64,000 nt of DNA, taken from positions 6,055 through 70,054 of the forward strand of contig JBBRQD010000018.1 of the NCBI GenBank assembly GCA_038227045.1. Reading direction: 5' to 3'. Positions 33,726-41,724 of this stretch are shown piece after piece. The stretch comes from JANXLS01 sp038227045. Lineage in GTDB: Bacteria > Planctomycetota > SZUA-567 > H5-PLA8. The position numbers and the translations under genes are program-made. The stretch's first letter is position 1. Every line of letters begins with the position of its first letter. Under the pieces are notes generated by a model, which worked only from the letters and a program-made list of their open reading frames with translations, searched no databases and had not been told where the DNA came from.

Positions 33726-34619
33726 TTACCTTTTTATCGTGAGTGTTTTTGCCCATTCGAAACATTGCTTGTGGATTTCCGCGATGGTTAGCTTGTTGTC
33801 GAATACCGCCGTTAATGCGAGTTTGGGTTCGCTGTCCTTTTTTTCGCGGATGCGAGTGTAAAACGCTTCGAGCTTACCCTGTTCCTGCAGCCATTGCATG
33901 AAGTAGCGCGCGGCGGCGTAATTCGAGCTTTTGCGCTCGCCGTAGAAATCTTTGTCATCCATGCCGATGAGTTTGTCGAGTTGCGTTTCGGAATTGGTTT
34001 TCAAATCTGCTTGAAGGCCCTTCAAACGCCAGTTGGTGATGCCGATGACTTTGCCGGCGGGCGAGGTGCCGCTTGCTTCGAACAGGCTGCCGAGACCTTC
34101 GTTGAGCCACGCGGGAATGTCTGGATAATCGGCCTCGGCCATGGCGTGAACCATTTCATGGATCAGCGTTCCGCCGCCGGTGCCGATGTTCATCACCAGC
34201 GAATTATTCGCGCGCCGGTAATAACCGAAGATTGAAATCGGCTTTTCGTTGAAAAGCTTTTTGTTCCACGTCATGTAGCTGTCGCCGTCTTTGAAGAGGT
34301 AGACTTTCGCCGGTGTGGAGCGTGGTGTGCGCGTAAACAGTTGGCGCTGAATACCCGCGGCGCAATGCAGAATGCAGCCGTCCACGATGCCCTTGACGTC
34401 GTTCGCGTCCATGTCTGTGGCGATGACCCACGGGCCGACTGTTGAAATCGCGAACGTGCCGTCGAGATTTGTTTTCAATTCGGTTTTGTATTCATCGACT
34501 ATTTTTGTGTCGGATGCCGGCCAGGGGAGTTTGGATTCGGCGGAGGATGTGGGGGGCGATCCGCAGGAGGACACGAGGAGCAGGGCGAGGATCGCGGCGA
34601 GGCGGGGCAATTGGCGCAT
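33726..34619 (-). CDS. Lipoprotein zinc peptidase, gluzincin (peptidase MA-like)
   Basis: 297 aa. The N-terminus LAALILALLLVSSC-type segment (LLLVSSCGSPP) has a lipobox, so the mature protein is probably anchored at Cys20. The catalytic zinc motif is HEMVHAMAE, followed at the gluzincin distance by NEGLGSLFE whose Glu would be the third ligand. It resembles peptidase-MA and DUF1570-type proteins of PVC bacteria. Substrate unknown. Starts at ATG 34619; the AttH-like gene lies upstream on the same strand, separated by a repeat element. Confidence 0.85.
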   Translation of the reverse strand: MRQLPRLAAILALLLVSSCGSPPTSSAESKLPWPASDTKIVDEYKTELKTNLDGTFAISTVGPWVIATDMDANDVKGIVDGCILHCAAGIQRQLFTRTPRSTPAKVYLFKDGDSYMTWNKKLFNEKPISIFGYYRRANNSLVMNIGTGGGTLIHEMVHAMAEADYPDIPAWLNEGLGSLFEASGTSPAGKVIGITNWRLKGLQADLKTNSETQLDKLIGMDDKDFYGERKSSNYAAARYFMQWLQEQGKLEAFYTRIREKKDSEPKLALTAVFDNKLTIAEIHKQCFEWAKTLTIKR

Positions 34620-34908
34620 TTGGAGGGGACTCCGGGAGAAGGGCTGCGGATAGGACGCGCGAGAGTGGGGGTTACTGCGGTTGAAATTCAGTTATTGATC
34701 ACCACAATTTGCGCCGAACCGCGAATGAACGGCGAAGAAACGGCTTTTTAACCGCGGATAACGCGGATAAACGCGGATAATTAGTTGGGGGTGTTTTCGA
34801 ACTTTCTGGTTGAAATTTTCGGACCAGGCATCGTGCTTGTCGTTTGACGTCTTGTCGCCTATTATGGCCGGGCATTGGGACACTATTGTTCCTTAAAGGA
34901 GTGACGAC
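34620..34908. other. Intergenic region with GCGGAT tandem repeat
   Basis: 289 bp between two divergent genes. 34751-34782 holds three tandem copies of an (A)ACGCGGATA unit, related to the repeat at 6719-6821. The AAGGAG ribosome binding site of ftsY lies just before 34909. I see no ORF and no promoter that I would defend, though promoters for both flanking genes must lie here or in the repeat. Confidence 0.7.
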
Positions 34909-35928
34909 GTGGCATTGGGTAATTTTTTTAAGAAGATCGGGAAGGCGGTTGCCAGCACCACTCAGGCGGTCACCAGTTCGGTCACGAACATCGCAAAGAA
35001 AGCCAGCGCGACGCTGGTGGCGAGCGTCAAGCCGATGTCGCGCTTGTTGCGCAATGGGCTGGATTTTCTTGTTGGGCGAAAGATCGATGCGGAGGCCGCG
35101 GACCGAATTCGCGACACGCTTATTCAGGCGGATGTGTCGCCGCGCATCGCCGAAGACCTCGTCGAGAAATTGCATGACGCCTACAAGGACCGCGAGATCA
35201 AGAGCACCAATGAGGTGATGACGTTTCTCAAGGAACATCTGAAACGAGATTTCCCGCCGCTGAACAGCGCGTCCAATTGGGCGCCGCGCGGCACGCCGAC
35301 GGTGATCCTGATCGTGGGCGTCAACGGTTCCGGCAAGACGACCTCTATCGCCAAGCTGGCGCATCGCTTCAAGGCCGAGGGCATGAGCGTGCTGCTGGCT
35401 CCGGCCGATACTTTTCGCGCGGCGGCCGTGCATCAATTGATCACCTGGGCGGAGCGGGTCGGCGTGGATTATATCCCGTCGAAGCAGGATCAGGATCCGT
35501 CGTCCGTGGCGTACCAGGCCGTCGAAAAGGCGCTCGCGAAAAACATCGACGTGGTGATCGTCGATACGGCTGGACGCCTGGATAACAAAAAGAATTTGAT
35601 GGACGAGCTCGAGAAAATCACGCGCGTGATCAAGAAGAATCTTCCCAGCGCGCCGCACGAGGTACTGCTGGTGCTCGACGGCAACACGGGACAGACGGCG
35701 GTGCGGCAGGCGAAGAATTTCGAAAAAACAGCGGGCGTCACCGGCTTGATTGTCACGAAGCTCGACGGCACCGCGAAGGGCGGCGCGGTGATTTCCATGC
35801 GCGCGGAAGTCGATTTGCCTGTGAAATGGATCGGCTTGGGCGAAAAGATGACGGACCTCGAACCTTTTGATGCCGATGTTTTTGTCGATGAGATTTTCAA
35901 TACCGAGGAAGAGGCGCCGCAGGAATAG
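34909..35928 (+). CDS. ftsY: Signal recognition particle receptor FtsY
   Basis: 339 aa with GTG start preceded by AAGGAG at good spacing. SRP-type GTPase that receives ribosome-SRP complexes at the membrane. After a short basic N-terminal segment (KKIGKAVASTTQAVTS) come the four-helix N domain (about 45-120) and the G domain: P-loop GVNGSGKTTSIAKLAH, DTFRAAA, DTAGRLDNK, TKLDGTAKGG and GLGEKMTDLEPF. It lacks the long acidic A domain of enterobacterial FtsY, as in most bacteria. Tail-to-tail with the next gene. Confidence 0.97.
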   Translation: MALGNFFKKIGKAVASTTQAVTSSVTNIAKKASATLVASVKPMSRLLRNGLDFLVGRKIDAEAADRIRDTLIQADVSPRIAEDLVEKLHDAYKDREIKSTNEVMTFLKEHLKRDFPPLNSASNWAPRGTPTVILIVGVNGSGKTTSIAKLAHRFKAEGMSVLLAPADTFRAAAVHQLITWAERVGVDYIPSKQDQDPSSVAYQAVEKALAKNIDVVIVDTAGRLDNKKNLMDELEKITRVIKKNLPSAPHEVLLVLDGNTGQTAVRQAKNFEKTAGVTGLIVTKLDGTAKGGAVISMRAEVDLPVKWIGLGEKMTDLEPFDADVFVDEIFNTEEEAPQE

Positions 35929-35961
35929 CGTTGAAACTTGAGACTGGATACCGGCATTTTT

Positions 35962-36705
35962 TCACACGCGTTCATCTTTTTCCGGTGTCAGCAAATGTTC
36001 GGCGCTCAAACCGCTGGCGATCTTGTTTGCGGCGTGTTCTTTTTTTTCGCGGTACAGAACGACTCCCGCGTACGCCGCCACGCCAAAGGCCACCAGCGCC
36101 GTTGCCGCGTCTTCGACGGTGTCGTTCTCGCTTCGGGCAAACTCGAGCATCAAATGCAGCACGGCGAGCACCAGAAATCCACCGCAGGCGACAGTCATGG
36201 TCCGCTCATGCCGCGAATGTACGGGGGTGTCCGTTCCGCCGGCGGTGAGCGCAAGGCTGCTGAAGACCAGCAGCGCGTGGCGGAACACGCCGCTCATTCC
36301 GCGCAACGCTCCGACGCCGTACGCGCGCGACAGCGCCGACAACGCTTCGCCGAAGACAAAAATGCCCAGCGCCGTAAAGAAGAGCGCGCGGAAATCCCCT
36401 TCCCCTCGCCGCAGTGTCCAGTACAGCGCGACGCACATTCCCACGAGGAGATTCAAATGCCACAGTGGCGCGCCGTGTCCCGCGGGCGGCGAATGCAGGC
36501 CGATGTACAGCGCCACGACTTGCATGGCGGCGAGACCGAAACAGAACGCCAGAGTCAAGCGAAACACGGGTGTATGCAGCCGCCCGCCGTCCGCGCGATG
36601 TTCGTCAAGGCGGTTCAGGCACGACCCGCCGCAATACGGACAGGCGTTCCCCGCCAGACCGTGAATCACGCGCCGGCAGTCGTCGCAACGTCGAATAGAA
36701 TCCAT
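35962..36705 (-). CDS. Zinc-ribbon multi-spanning membrane protein
   Basis: 247 aa from ATG 36705. The first 30 residues form a zinc ribbon, C-D-D-C (CDDCRRVI) and CPYCGGSC. About six hydrophobic helices follow (for example TLAFCFGLAAMQVVALYIGL, LLVGMCVALYW, ALFFTALGIFVFGEAL, ALLVFSSLALTAGG, TMTVACGGFLVLAVLHLMLE, ATALVAFGVAAYAGVVLY), ending in a charged tail. I do not recognise the family. The ribbon at the N-terminus and the helix count suggest an integral membrane protein with a cytoplasmic metal site. Convergent with ftsY. Confidence 0.78.
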   Translation of the reverse strand: MDSIRRCDDCRRVIHGLAGNACPYCGGSCLNRLDEHRADGGRLHTPVFRLTLAFCFGLAAMQVVALYIGLHSPPAGHGAPLWHLNLLVGMCVALYWTLRRGEGDFRALFFTALGIFVFGEALSALSRAYGVGALRGMSGVFRHALLVFSSLALTAGGTDTPVHSRHERTMTVACGGFLVLAVLHLMLEFARSENDTVEDAATALVAFGVAAYAGVVLYREKKEHAANKIASGLSAEHLLTPEKDERV

Positions 36706-36820
36706 GCCATTCAGCTCGCTCGAACCACGATCAGATTTCGCACAACGGCCCATAGGATACATTCACTTCGCAAAAAAATCGCGTCACAACGCGTATTGAT
36801 TAATCCGCGGTCACCCCTCA

Positions 36821-36880
36821 CCCCTCACCCCGCGAGCGATACAACTGCTCGTCGGCTCTCTCCCGGGGGGAGAGGGGAAA
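36821..36880 (+). repeat. CCCTCACCC/CCCTCTCCC palindromic element
   Basis: Intergenic copy in the 255-bp gap upstream of argG, preceded by a partial duplication of its first bases (CACCCCTCACCCCTCACCCC). The second hairpin has a GGGGGG centre, as in the in-gene copy at 30545-30603, so these two form one subtype. Ends about 80 bp before the argG start. Confidence 0.9.
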
Positions 36881-36960
36881 CGCTTCGAAATTTTCGTTGC
36901 CGTTTTACCGTCATCCGCGATGATGCCTCGTCCATCTTTTTATGAGGAGAAGTTGAAGCA

Positions 36961-38193
36961 ATGGCAAAGAAATCCGTTCCGTCCGCTCCGAAGAAAGAGA
37001 AAGTCATTCTGCTCTATTCCGGTGGACTCGACACCAGCGTGATCGTCCACTGGCTCGCCCAGAAGGGCCTTGAAGTCATCTGCGTCATCATCGACGTGGG
37101 GCAGCAGGAGGAGATCGACTTCAAGAAAAAGGCGCTGGCCAGCGGCGCAAGCAAATTCATCATCAAGGACATCAAGAAGGAATTCGCGCGCGAGGGCGTG
37201 TTTCAATGCATCCGCGCCGAAGCGAAATACGAGGGCCGCTATTTGCTGGGCACTTCGATTGCCCGGCCATTCATGATCCAGGCGATCGTAGATGTCGCCA
37301 AAGCCGAAGGGTCCAAAGTGATCGCGCACGGCGCGACCGGCAAGGGCAACGATCAATGCCGCTTCGAACTCGCGGCGTACGCTCTGCTGCCTGGCGCGCG
37401 CATCATCGCGCCCTGGCGCGACCCCGAATTCCGCGCGCTCATTCCGGGACGCAAGGAGGCCATCGACTACGCGGCGAAATACGGCATTCCCGTGCAGGCC
37501 AGTTTGAAAAAGCCGTGGTCCACCGATCCGAATTTGCAGCACCGCAGCCACGAAGCCGGCGAGCTTGAAGACCCCTGGTACAAGCCGCGCGACGAAATGT
37601 TTCAACTGATCACGCCGCCTCAGAAAGCGCCTGACAAGCCCGAAGAAATCGAGGTCGGATTCGAAAACGGCTACCCCGTTTCACTGAACGGCAAGAAACT
37701 CGATCCGGTGAAGTTGCTCGAGCAGCTCAACGTCATCGCCGGGCGCAACGGTGTGGGTCTTTGCGATATGGTCGAGAACCGGTTCGTCGGGATGAAAAGC
37801 CGCGGCGTATACGAAGCGCCCGCCGCAACGGTGCTCTACGAATGCCACCGCGACCTGGAAGGCCTGACGATGGACCGCGAAGTCATGCATTTGCGCGACA
37901 GCCTGATTCCGAAATACGCGGAACTGGTGTACTTCGGCTTCTGGTTCCATCCGGCGAAGTATTGTCTCGACGCGTTTATCAACGAGAGCCAGAAGAACGT
38001 CACCGGCACGGTGCGTTGTGAACTCTATAAGGGGAGCGTGCGCGTGACCGGGCGAAAGTCGCCGTTCTCGCTCTATGACGAAAGTATCGCGACGATGGAA
38101 GCGGGCGGCAGTTACAACCAGGACGATGCGACGGGATTCTTGAGAATTCAGGGATTGCCGACGCGCGTGATGGCGAATTTGAAGAAGAAATAA
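36961..38193 (+). CDS. argG: Argininosuccinate synthase
   Basis: 410 aa. Joins citrulline and aspartate with ATP in arginine synthesis. N-type ATP pyrophosphatase loop LLYSGGLDTSVIVHWL near residue 19, then GQQEEIDFKKKALASGA, SIARPFM, AHGATGKGNDQ(C)RFE and the C-terminal NQDDATGFLRI; length is standard. GAGGAGAAG lies about 11 bases before the ATG. No other arginine gene is in the window; it stands alone between two convergent or divergent neighbours. Confidence 0.97.
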   Translation: MAKKSVPSAPKKEKVILLYSGGLDTSVIVHWLAQKGLEVICVIIDVGQQEEIDFKKKALASGASKFIIKDIKKEFAREGVFQCIRAEAKYEGRYLLGTSIARPFMIQAIVDVAKAEGSKVIAHGATGKGNDQCRFELAAYALLPGARIIAPWRDPEFRALIPGRKEAIDYAAKYGIPVQASLKKPWSTDPNLQHRSHEAGELEDPWYKPRDEMFQLITPPQKAPDKPEEIEVGFENGYPVSLNGKKLDPVKLLEQLNVIAGRNGVGLCDMVENRFVGMKSRGVYEAPAATVLYECHRDLEGLTMDREVMHLRDSLIPKYAELVYFGFWFHPAKYCLDAFINESQKNVTGTVRCELYKGSVRVTGRKSPFSLYDESIATMEAGGSYNQDDATGFLRIQGLPTRVMANLKKK

Positions 38194-38207
38194 GGCGTGC
38201 GATTTTC

Positions 38208-38242
38208 TCGCAGAGACGCGAATTTTTGCGTCTTTGCGGGAG
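38208..38242. terminator. Hairpin between convergent argG and the FtsZ-like gene
   Basis: CTCGCAGAGACGC (38208-38220) pairs with GCGTCTTTGCGGGAG (38228-38242) around a GAATTTT loop, 15 bp after the argG stop and just before the stop of the FtsZ-like gene. The wording belongs to the dispersed GCAGAGACGC repeat type. It could serve both convergent transcripts, but there is no clear T-run after the stem, so terminator function is only plausible. Confidence 0.45.
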
Positions 38243-38246
38243 ATAT

Positions 38247-39236
38247 TTAATCCGCCATCGCGGCGAATCCGCGCGAATTTTCGAATGCGGAGCCGATGCC
38301 CACGACGTTTGCGGATTTTTCTGCTCCACTCAAAAGCAGACACTCCGCGTGTCCAGAAATTGCGTGATTGGCCGTTGCAATCAACGCTGCGCCAAGCGGC
38401 ATTTTTTGCGCGATCGCATTCGTTTCTCTGAATGAGATTTCCGAAGGGCTCGATATCGCCATGGCCTCGATGCACTCGCGTGCGTCATCGTCCAACGCGG
38501 CAAGCGCCAAATCGCACGCGGCCACTGCCGCGCTGGTTTGTCGCGCGGACGGGCCACTAATGCTATTGGCAGCGGTTGCGAAAACGGCGCGATGCATTCC
38601 GCGCAGCGACTTGAGCCGAGGGGCGTTATCAGATGCCGATCCCAATGCGGCAGACAGGCACTCCGCGGCGCTGGCAAGCCGTTCCGCCGCCATTTTTCGG
38701 ATGCGTTTAGCCGATACGCCGGCCGATACGTTTTCCATGCCGGGGTTCAAAAGCGCGGCAAACGGAATGCGCGCCGCGAGCCGCTCGCGTTGAATTTCAA
38801 GCGCGTTCAGATCGACTTCGCCGTTCGGAGAGAAGGGTTCGATGACCAGCGCAAAGACGCTCACGCTCAGCTCGCTCAATGCGCTGCTCAGCGCTTCGAT
38901 CAATAGCATCGCCAGCGGATCGCTCAATTCGCCGCAGAGAATCGCAGCGTCGCGCCCGTGCGCGAATTTTTCAATCGTCGCCGGGCTTTCATTGAGACTT
39001 CGCGCAAGGCTGCGCGCGGCGAACGGACCATCGCTCATTTTCAGAAACAATTTCTTTTCAAGACCGGTGGAGATCAATTCCGCAGAATGGACATGCGCGG
39101 CGCTCCATTCGGCGCTGGATTCGTCACCGTTCTCAGCCCCATAACGGGCGGCGAGGCAACCGAGCGATCCTGCTCCGAGAACGAGCGCGCGCGAAGGTTT
39201 TTGCGAAAACAATGTGTTCATGAAAAAAGCAGTCAT
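38247..39236 (-). CDS. Divergent FtsZ-like protein lacking GTP-binding and T7-loop motifs
   Basis: 329 aa, 74 bp downstream of ftsA: the ftsZ position of the dcw cluster. A second start, ATG 39221, is possible. By eye it follows FtsZ from end to end: ALVLGAGSLGCLAARYG matches the first loop (GVGGGGGNAV); HGRDAAILCG then SVSVFALVIEPFSPNGEVDL matches GADMVFIAAG and LTVAVVTKPFNFEGKKRM; ECIEAMAISSPSEISFRETN then ECLLLSGAEK matches VLVNITAGFDLRLDEFETV and LRVTVVATGI. Yet the tubulin signature GGGTGTG is GELSDPLA (residues 102-109) and the catalytic NxDFAD loop is not found (about 200-212). It ends without the long linker and conserved tail of FtsZ. Probably not a GTPase. Codon use and intact frame argue for a working gene. 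Confidence 0.8.
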   Translation of the reverse strand: MTAFFMNTLFSQKPSRALVLGAGSLGCLAARYGAENGDESSAEWSAAHVHSAELISTGLEKKLFLKMSDGPFAARSLARSLNESPATIEKFAHGRDAAILCGELSDPLAMLLIEALSSALSELSVSVFALVIEPFSPNGEVDLNALEIQRERLAARIPFAALLNPGMENVSAGVSAKRIRKMAAERLASAAECLSAALGSASDNAPRLKSLRGMHRAVFATAANSISGPSARQTSAAVAACDLALAALDDDARECIEAMAISSPSEISFRETNAIAQKMPLGAALIATANHAISGHAECLLLSGAEKSANVVGIGSAFENSRGFAAMAD

Positions 39237-39310
39237 CCGCTAAACGACAAAACGCCGGCGTTCGACATCTGGAATTTCAACCGCCAACCCTTGAGACTAA
39301 TTCGGCCATA

Positions 39311-40636
39311 TTAGAGCGATGCTGTTAATTTTTTAAGTCGAGCGGTCATCCGCGCCAGGAAAGCGGTGCCCGAGCGCCGTCGCGCGCGCGCGCGGCCCTC
39401 CGCGCCGAGCGCCACGAGTCCGGCCAGCGAGCAGGCGGAACAGTCGCTCAATTCGTCCGGCAATTCCGCGCCGCGCTGCAATTCCCAGCGCGGCACGCCC
39501 AAGCGCGTGGGCATTCCGCCGAAGCGTTTTGAAATCCAGTCTGCCATGCCGCGAATTTTCGCACCTCCGCCCGTCAGCACAAGGCCACCGGCGTGCGCCG
39601 ATGAAAATCCAGAAATTCCTTCGCGCAGGGATCGCGCCACGGGTGCGAGCAATTCTTCGAGAGTCAGCGACAGTTCGCGAGTCTCAACGCGCACCGAGCC
39701 CAAACCGTTCACGGAGGTCACATCGACAAATGGCGGCACGTGCGCCAAGCTGCCTTCGCCCAGCGCGCCATGGCTGCGCAGCAAGCGCTCGGCCGTCGCG
39801 GGCGCGATGCGGAATCGCCGTGCGAGCGCGAGCACCACGGATTCCATGCCGCCACCCGGCGAGTGGGTGCTCACTATTGCACGGCCGGATGCCGACTTTG
39901 AAGGCTCGCCGGTCGCAATGTGAACCTGCCGCAGACGCCCGGCCTCCCAGAGCGCGCCGCGGAATGCGCCGGCGCCGAAGTCCAGCACCGCCGTTCCCAA
40001 ATTCCGTTCGTCGGCCGTGAGCGCACCGAGCGAGCAGGACATCGGTTCGAGCGAAACCGCCTCGATCCCCACTCCGGCCGCGCGCACCGCTTTCAAGACG
40101 TTGTCCATGCGGTCCATTGGCGCGGACAGAAACGATGCCTGCATGTCGAGACGATCGCCGCTCAATCCCTCTGGATTTTCAATGCCTTGCAAATCGCCGA
40201 TGTTGAACGGACCGTCGAAGCGGTGAACGGCCCGGTGCCCGAAAGCAGTATCGATTGGCATGCCTTTGCGCAACCGCGCGACGTCCTCCGCCGTGACACA
40301 GCGGCGTTGCAAATTGAGTTCCACGGCTGCTTTTGTCGCGTTCAGTTTTATGTCGCCGGAGAGGCCGACAACGACGGACCGAATATCGGCTTCCGCGCGA
40401 TCGGCGGCGGACTCAATGGCCATGCGAATCGTCTCGGTTGCGCGCGCAAGATCGACGACTTCGCCGCAACGAATGCCGTAACTGGCGACTGTTTCGATGG
40501 CGGCAATCGTAGGGCGTTCGCCACCAACATCCGCGACAGCGCACGCCACACAGGCACTGCCGACATCGAGCGCGACCAGCAGGCTGGGTTCGTGCGAAAC
40601 AACATTTGGGGACGAGCGTTCGTTATTATTGCGCAT
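39311..40636 (-). CDS. ftsA: Cell division protein FtsA, divergent
   Basis: 441 aa. Actin-like protein that anchors FtsZ to the membrane. First phosphate motif ALDVGSACVACAV (22-34); the FtsA-specific 1C subdomain (about 85-165) is present; LEPMSCSLGALTADERNLG; adenosine motif LVLTGGGAKIRGM. The second phosphate motif, DIGGGTTD in typical FtsA, reads DFGAGAFR (219-226), losing the last Asp and the Thr pair. The C-terminus GTAFLARMTARLKKLTASL can form the amphipathic membrane-targeting helix. Located between ftsQ (55 bp) and the FtsZ-like gene (74 bp). Confidence 0.93.
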   Translation of the reverse strand: MRNNNERSSPNVVSHEPSLLVALDVGSACVACAVADVGGERPTIAAIETVASYGIRCGEVVDLARATETIRMAIESAADRAEADIRSVVVGLSGDIKLNATKAAVELNLQRRCVTAEDVARLRKGMPIDTAFGHRAVHRFDGPFNIGDLQGIENPEGLSGDRLDMQASFLSAPMDRMDNVLKAVRAAGVGIEAVSLEPMSCSLGALTADERNLGTAVLDFGAGAFRGALWEAGRLRQVHIATGEPSKSASGRAIVSTHSPGGGMESVVLALARRFRIAPATAERLLRSHGALGEGSLAHVPPFVDVTSVNGLGSVRVETRELSLTLEELLAPVARSLREGISGFSSAHAGGLVLTGGGAKIRGMADWISKRFGGMPTRLGVPRWELQRGAELPDELSDCSACSLAGLVALGAEGRARARRRSGTAFLARMTARLKKLTASL

Positions 40637-40691
40637 GATTTCATCGACCTTTGTGGCGCGGACTACCGCCGTCTCTCACCTCGAAAAACAA

Positions 40692-41654
40692 TCACTGTTG
40701 CGCACGCATCGGCGCGGGTGGTGTCGTGATTTCCTGCGCTCCTGCGAGCGCGCGAAGTTTGACCGGCGCCTGCGCGATGTACACTTTCACGTATTCCAGA
40801 AGAGCCGGATTCCACTCGCATAGACGCTTTCGAAGCAGCTCCGCTTTTTCATGCGTGCGCGGCTCGTCGATGGGTGGATCGTCGGTGAACGCGCCCCACA
40901 TGATCACAAGACCGCGATCCGTCGCGATGAGCCACATGGCGTCTTTTTGTTCGATGCTTGTCACGCGCAGATTGCCTGGGGATTTTGCGAGCGTGTCGCG
41001 AACCACGGTCAAGAGATCGAGCGCGTCTGTGACTGCTTTGTCGGTTGTCTGCTGACCCATTCCAGGATTCTTTTTTGCGACGTTATAGAGCATCGGCAAA
41101 TCGCGTGCAGCCGGGCTGCCGCTCGACAGATTCAGGCCAAAGCCGCGCCGGTCCAGCACTGCGCCGCGATCGAGCTTCGCGCAGGGCTTTCGGAAATCGA
41201 GTTCCAATTCCATGCGCGCGGGAAATCGCAATCGGACTTCGCGCACGCGCTCCACCCAGGAATTGCGCTCAAAAGTCGATGCGAGCTTTCGGCTCAATCC
41301 CGCTTCAAATACGGAATGATTCCGGGCGGCCGCGGCGCCTTCGATTGCGATTTGTCTGTAATCTTGAATGGGCATCCAGGGAGGACGCGAATTCGCGGCG
41401 AATGCCGAATACAGTGCTTTTTCCGGGAGCAGCTTTTGCGCGGACGATTCGTGCGTGCTCGCTTCGCTGTTCAAGGGCCGCCACAACAAATACGAGATCC
41501 CGGCATACATCACAATCAATGTCGTCAGGGGAACCAGCGGGCGGAAGAACATGCCCAGTGTCTCGGCCAGCGAACGTGCGAAACCCGGCGCGCGCGGGCC
41601 GTCGGCCACGCGCACATTTTTCTTCTTGTTGTCCGATTCGTTGCCTCGAGCCAT
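40692..41654 (-). CDS. ftsQ: Cell division protein FtsQ
   Basis: 320 aa. Bitopic protein of the divisome core. A basic cytoplasmic N-terminus is followed by one membrane helix (about 40-60, LVPLTTLIVMYAGISYLLW), a POTRA-like domain (about 100-165, QIAIEGAAAARNHSVFEAGL then WVERVREVRLRFPARMELEL) and a beta domain (about 170-300). Sequence conservation is weak, as usual for FtsQ; position between ddl and ftsA supports the call. The last 15 residues are low-complexity and proline-rich. Confidence 0.85.
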   Translation of the reverse strand: MARGNESDNKKKNVRVADGPRAPGFARSLAETLGMFFRPLVPLTTLIVMYAGISYLLWRPLNSEASTHESSAQKLLPEKALYSAFAANSRPPWMPIQDYRQIAIEGAAAARNHSVFEAGLSRKLASTFERNSWVERVREVRLRFPARMELELDFRKPCAKLDRGAVLDRRGFGLNLSSGSPAARDLPMLYNVAKKNPGMGQQTTDKAVTDALDLLTVVRDTLAKSPGNLRVTSIEQKDAMWLIATDRGLVIMWGAFTDDPPIDEPRTHEKAELLRKRLCEWNPALLEYVKVYIAQAPVKLRALAGAQEITTPPAPMRAQQ

Positions 41655-41724
41655 GCCTTCCCTTTCGATTGAATCCCGCTTTCCTTCTTCGGCATTTTTA
41701 CGGTGCAGCTAAAGAAACGAACGG

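Noticed and set aside
35938..36945. 335-codon plus-strand open frame opposite the zinc-ribbon membrane protein
   Set aside because: The minus-strand frame encodes clear membrane helices and a CxxC ribbon; the plus frame has no recognisable domain and runs through a repeat element.
38247..39236. FtsZ-like gene as a decaying pseudogene
   Set aside because: The frame is full length without stops, the strands around the missing motifs are conserved, and it remains in the operon; decay would be expected to break the frame.
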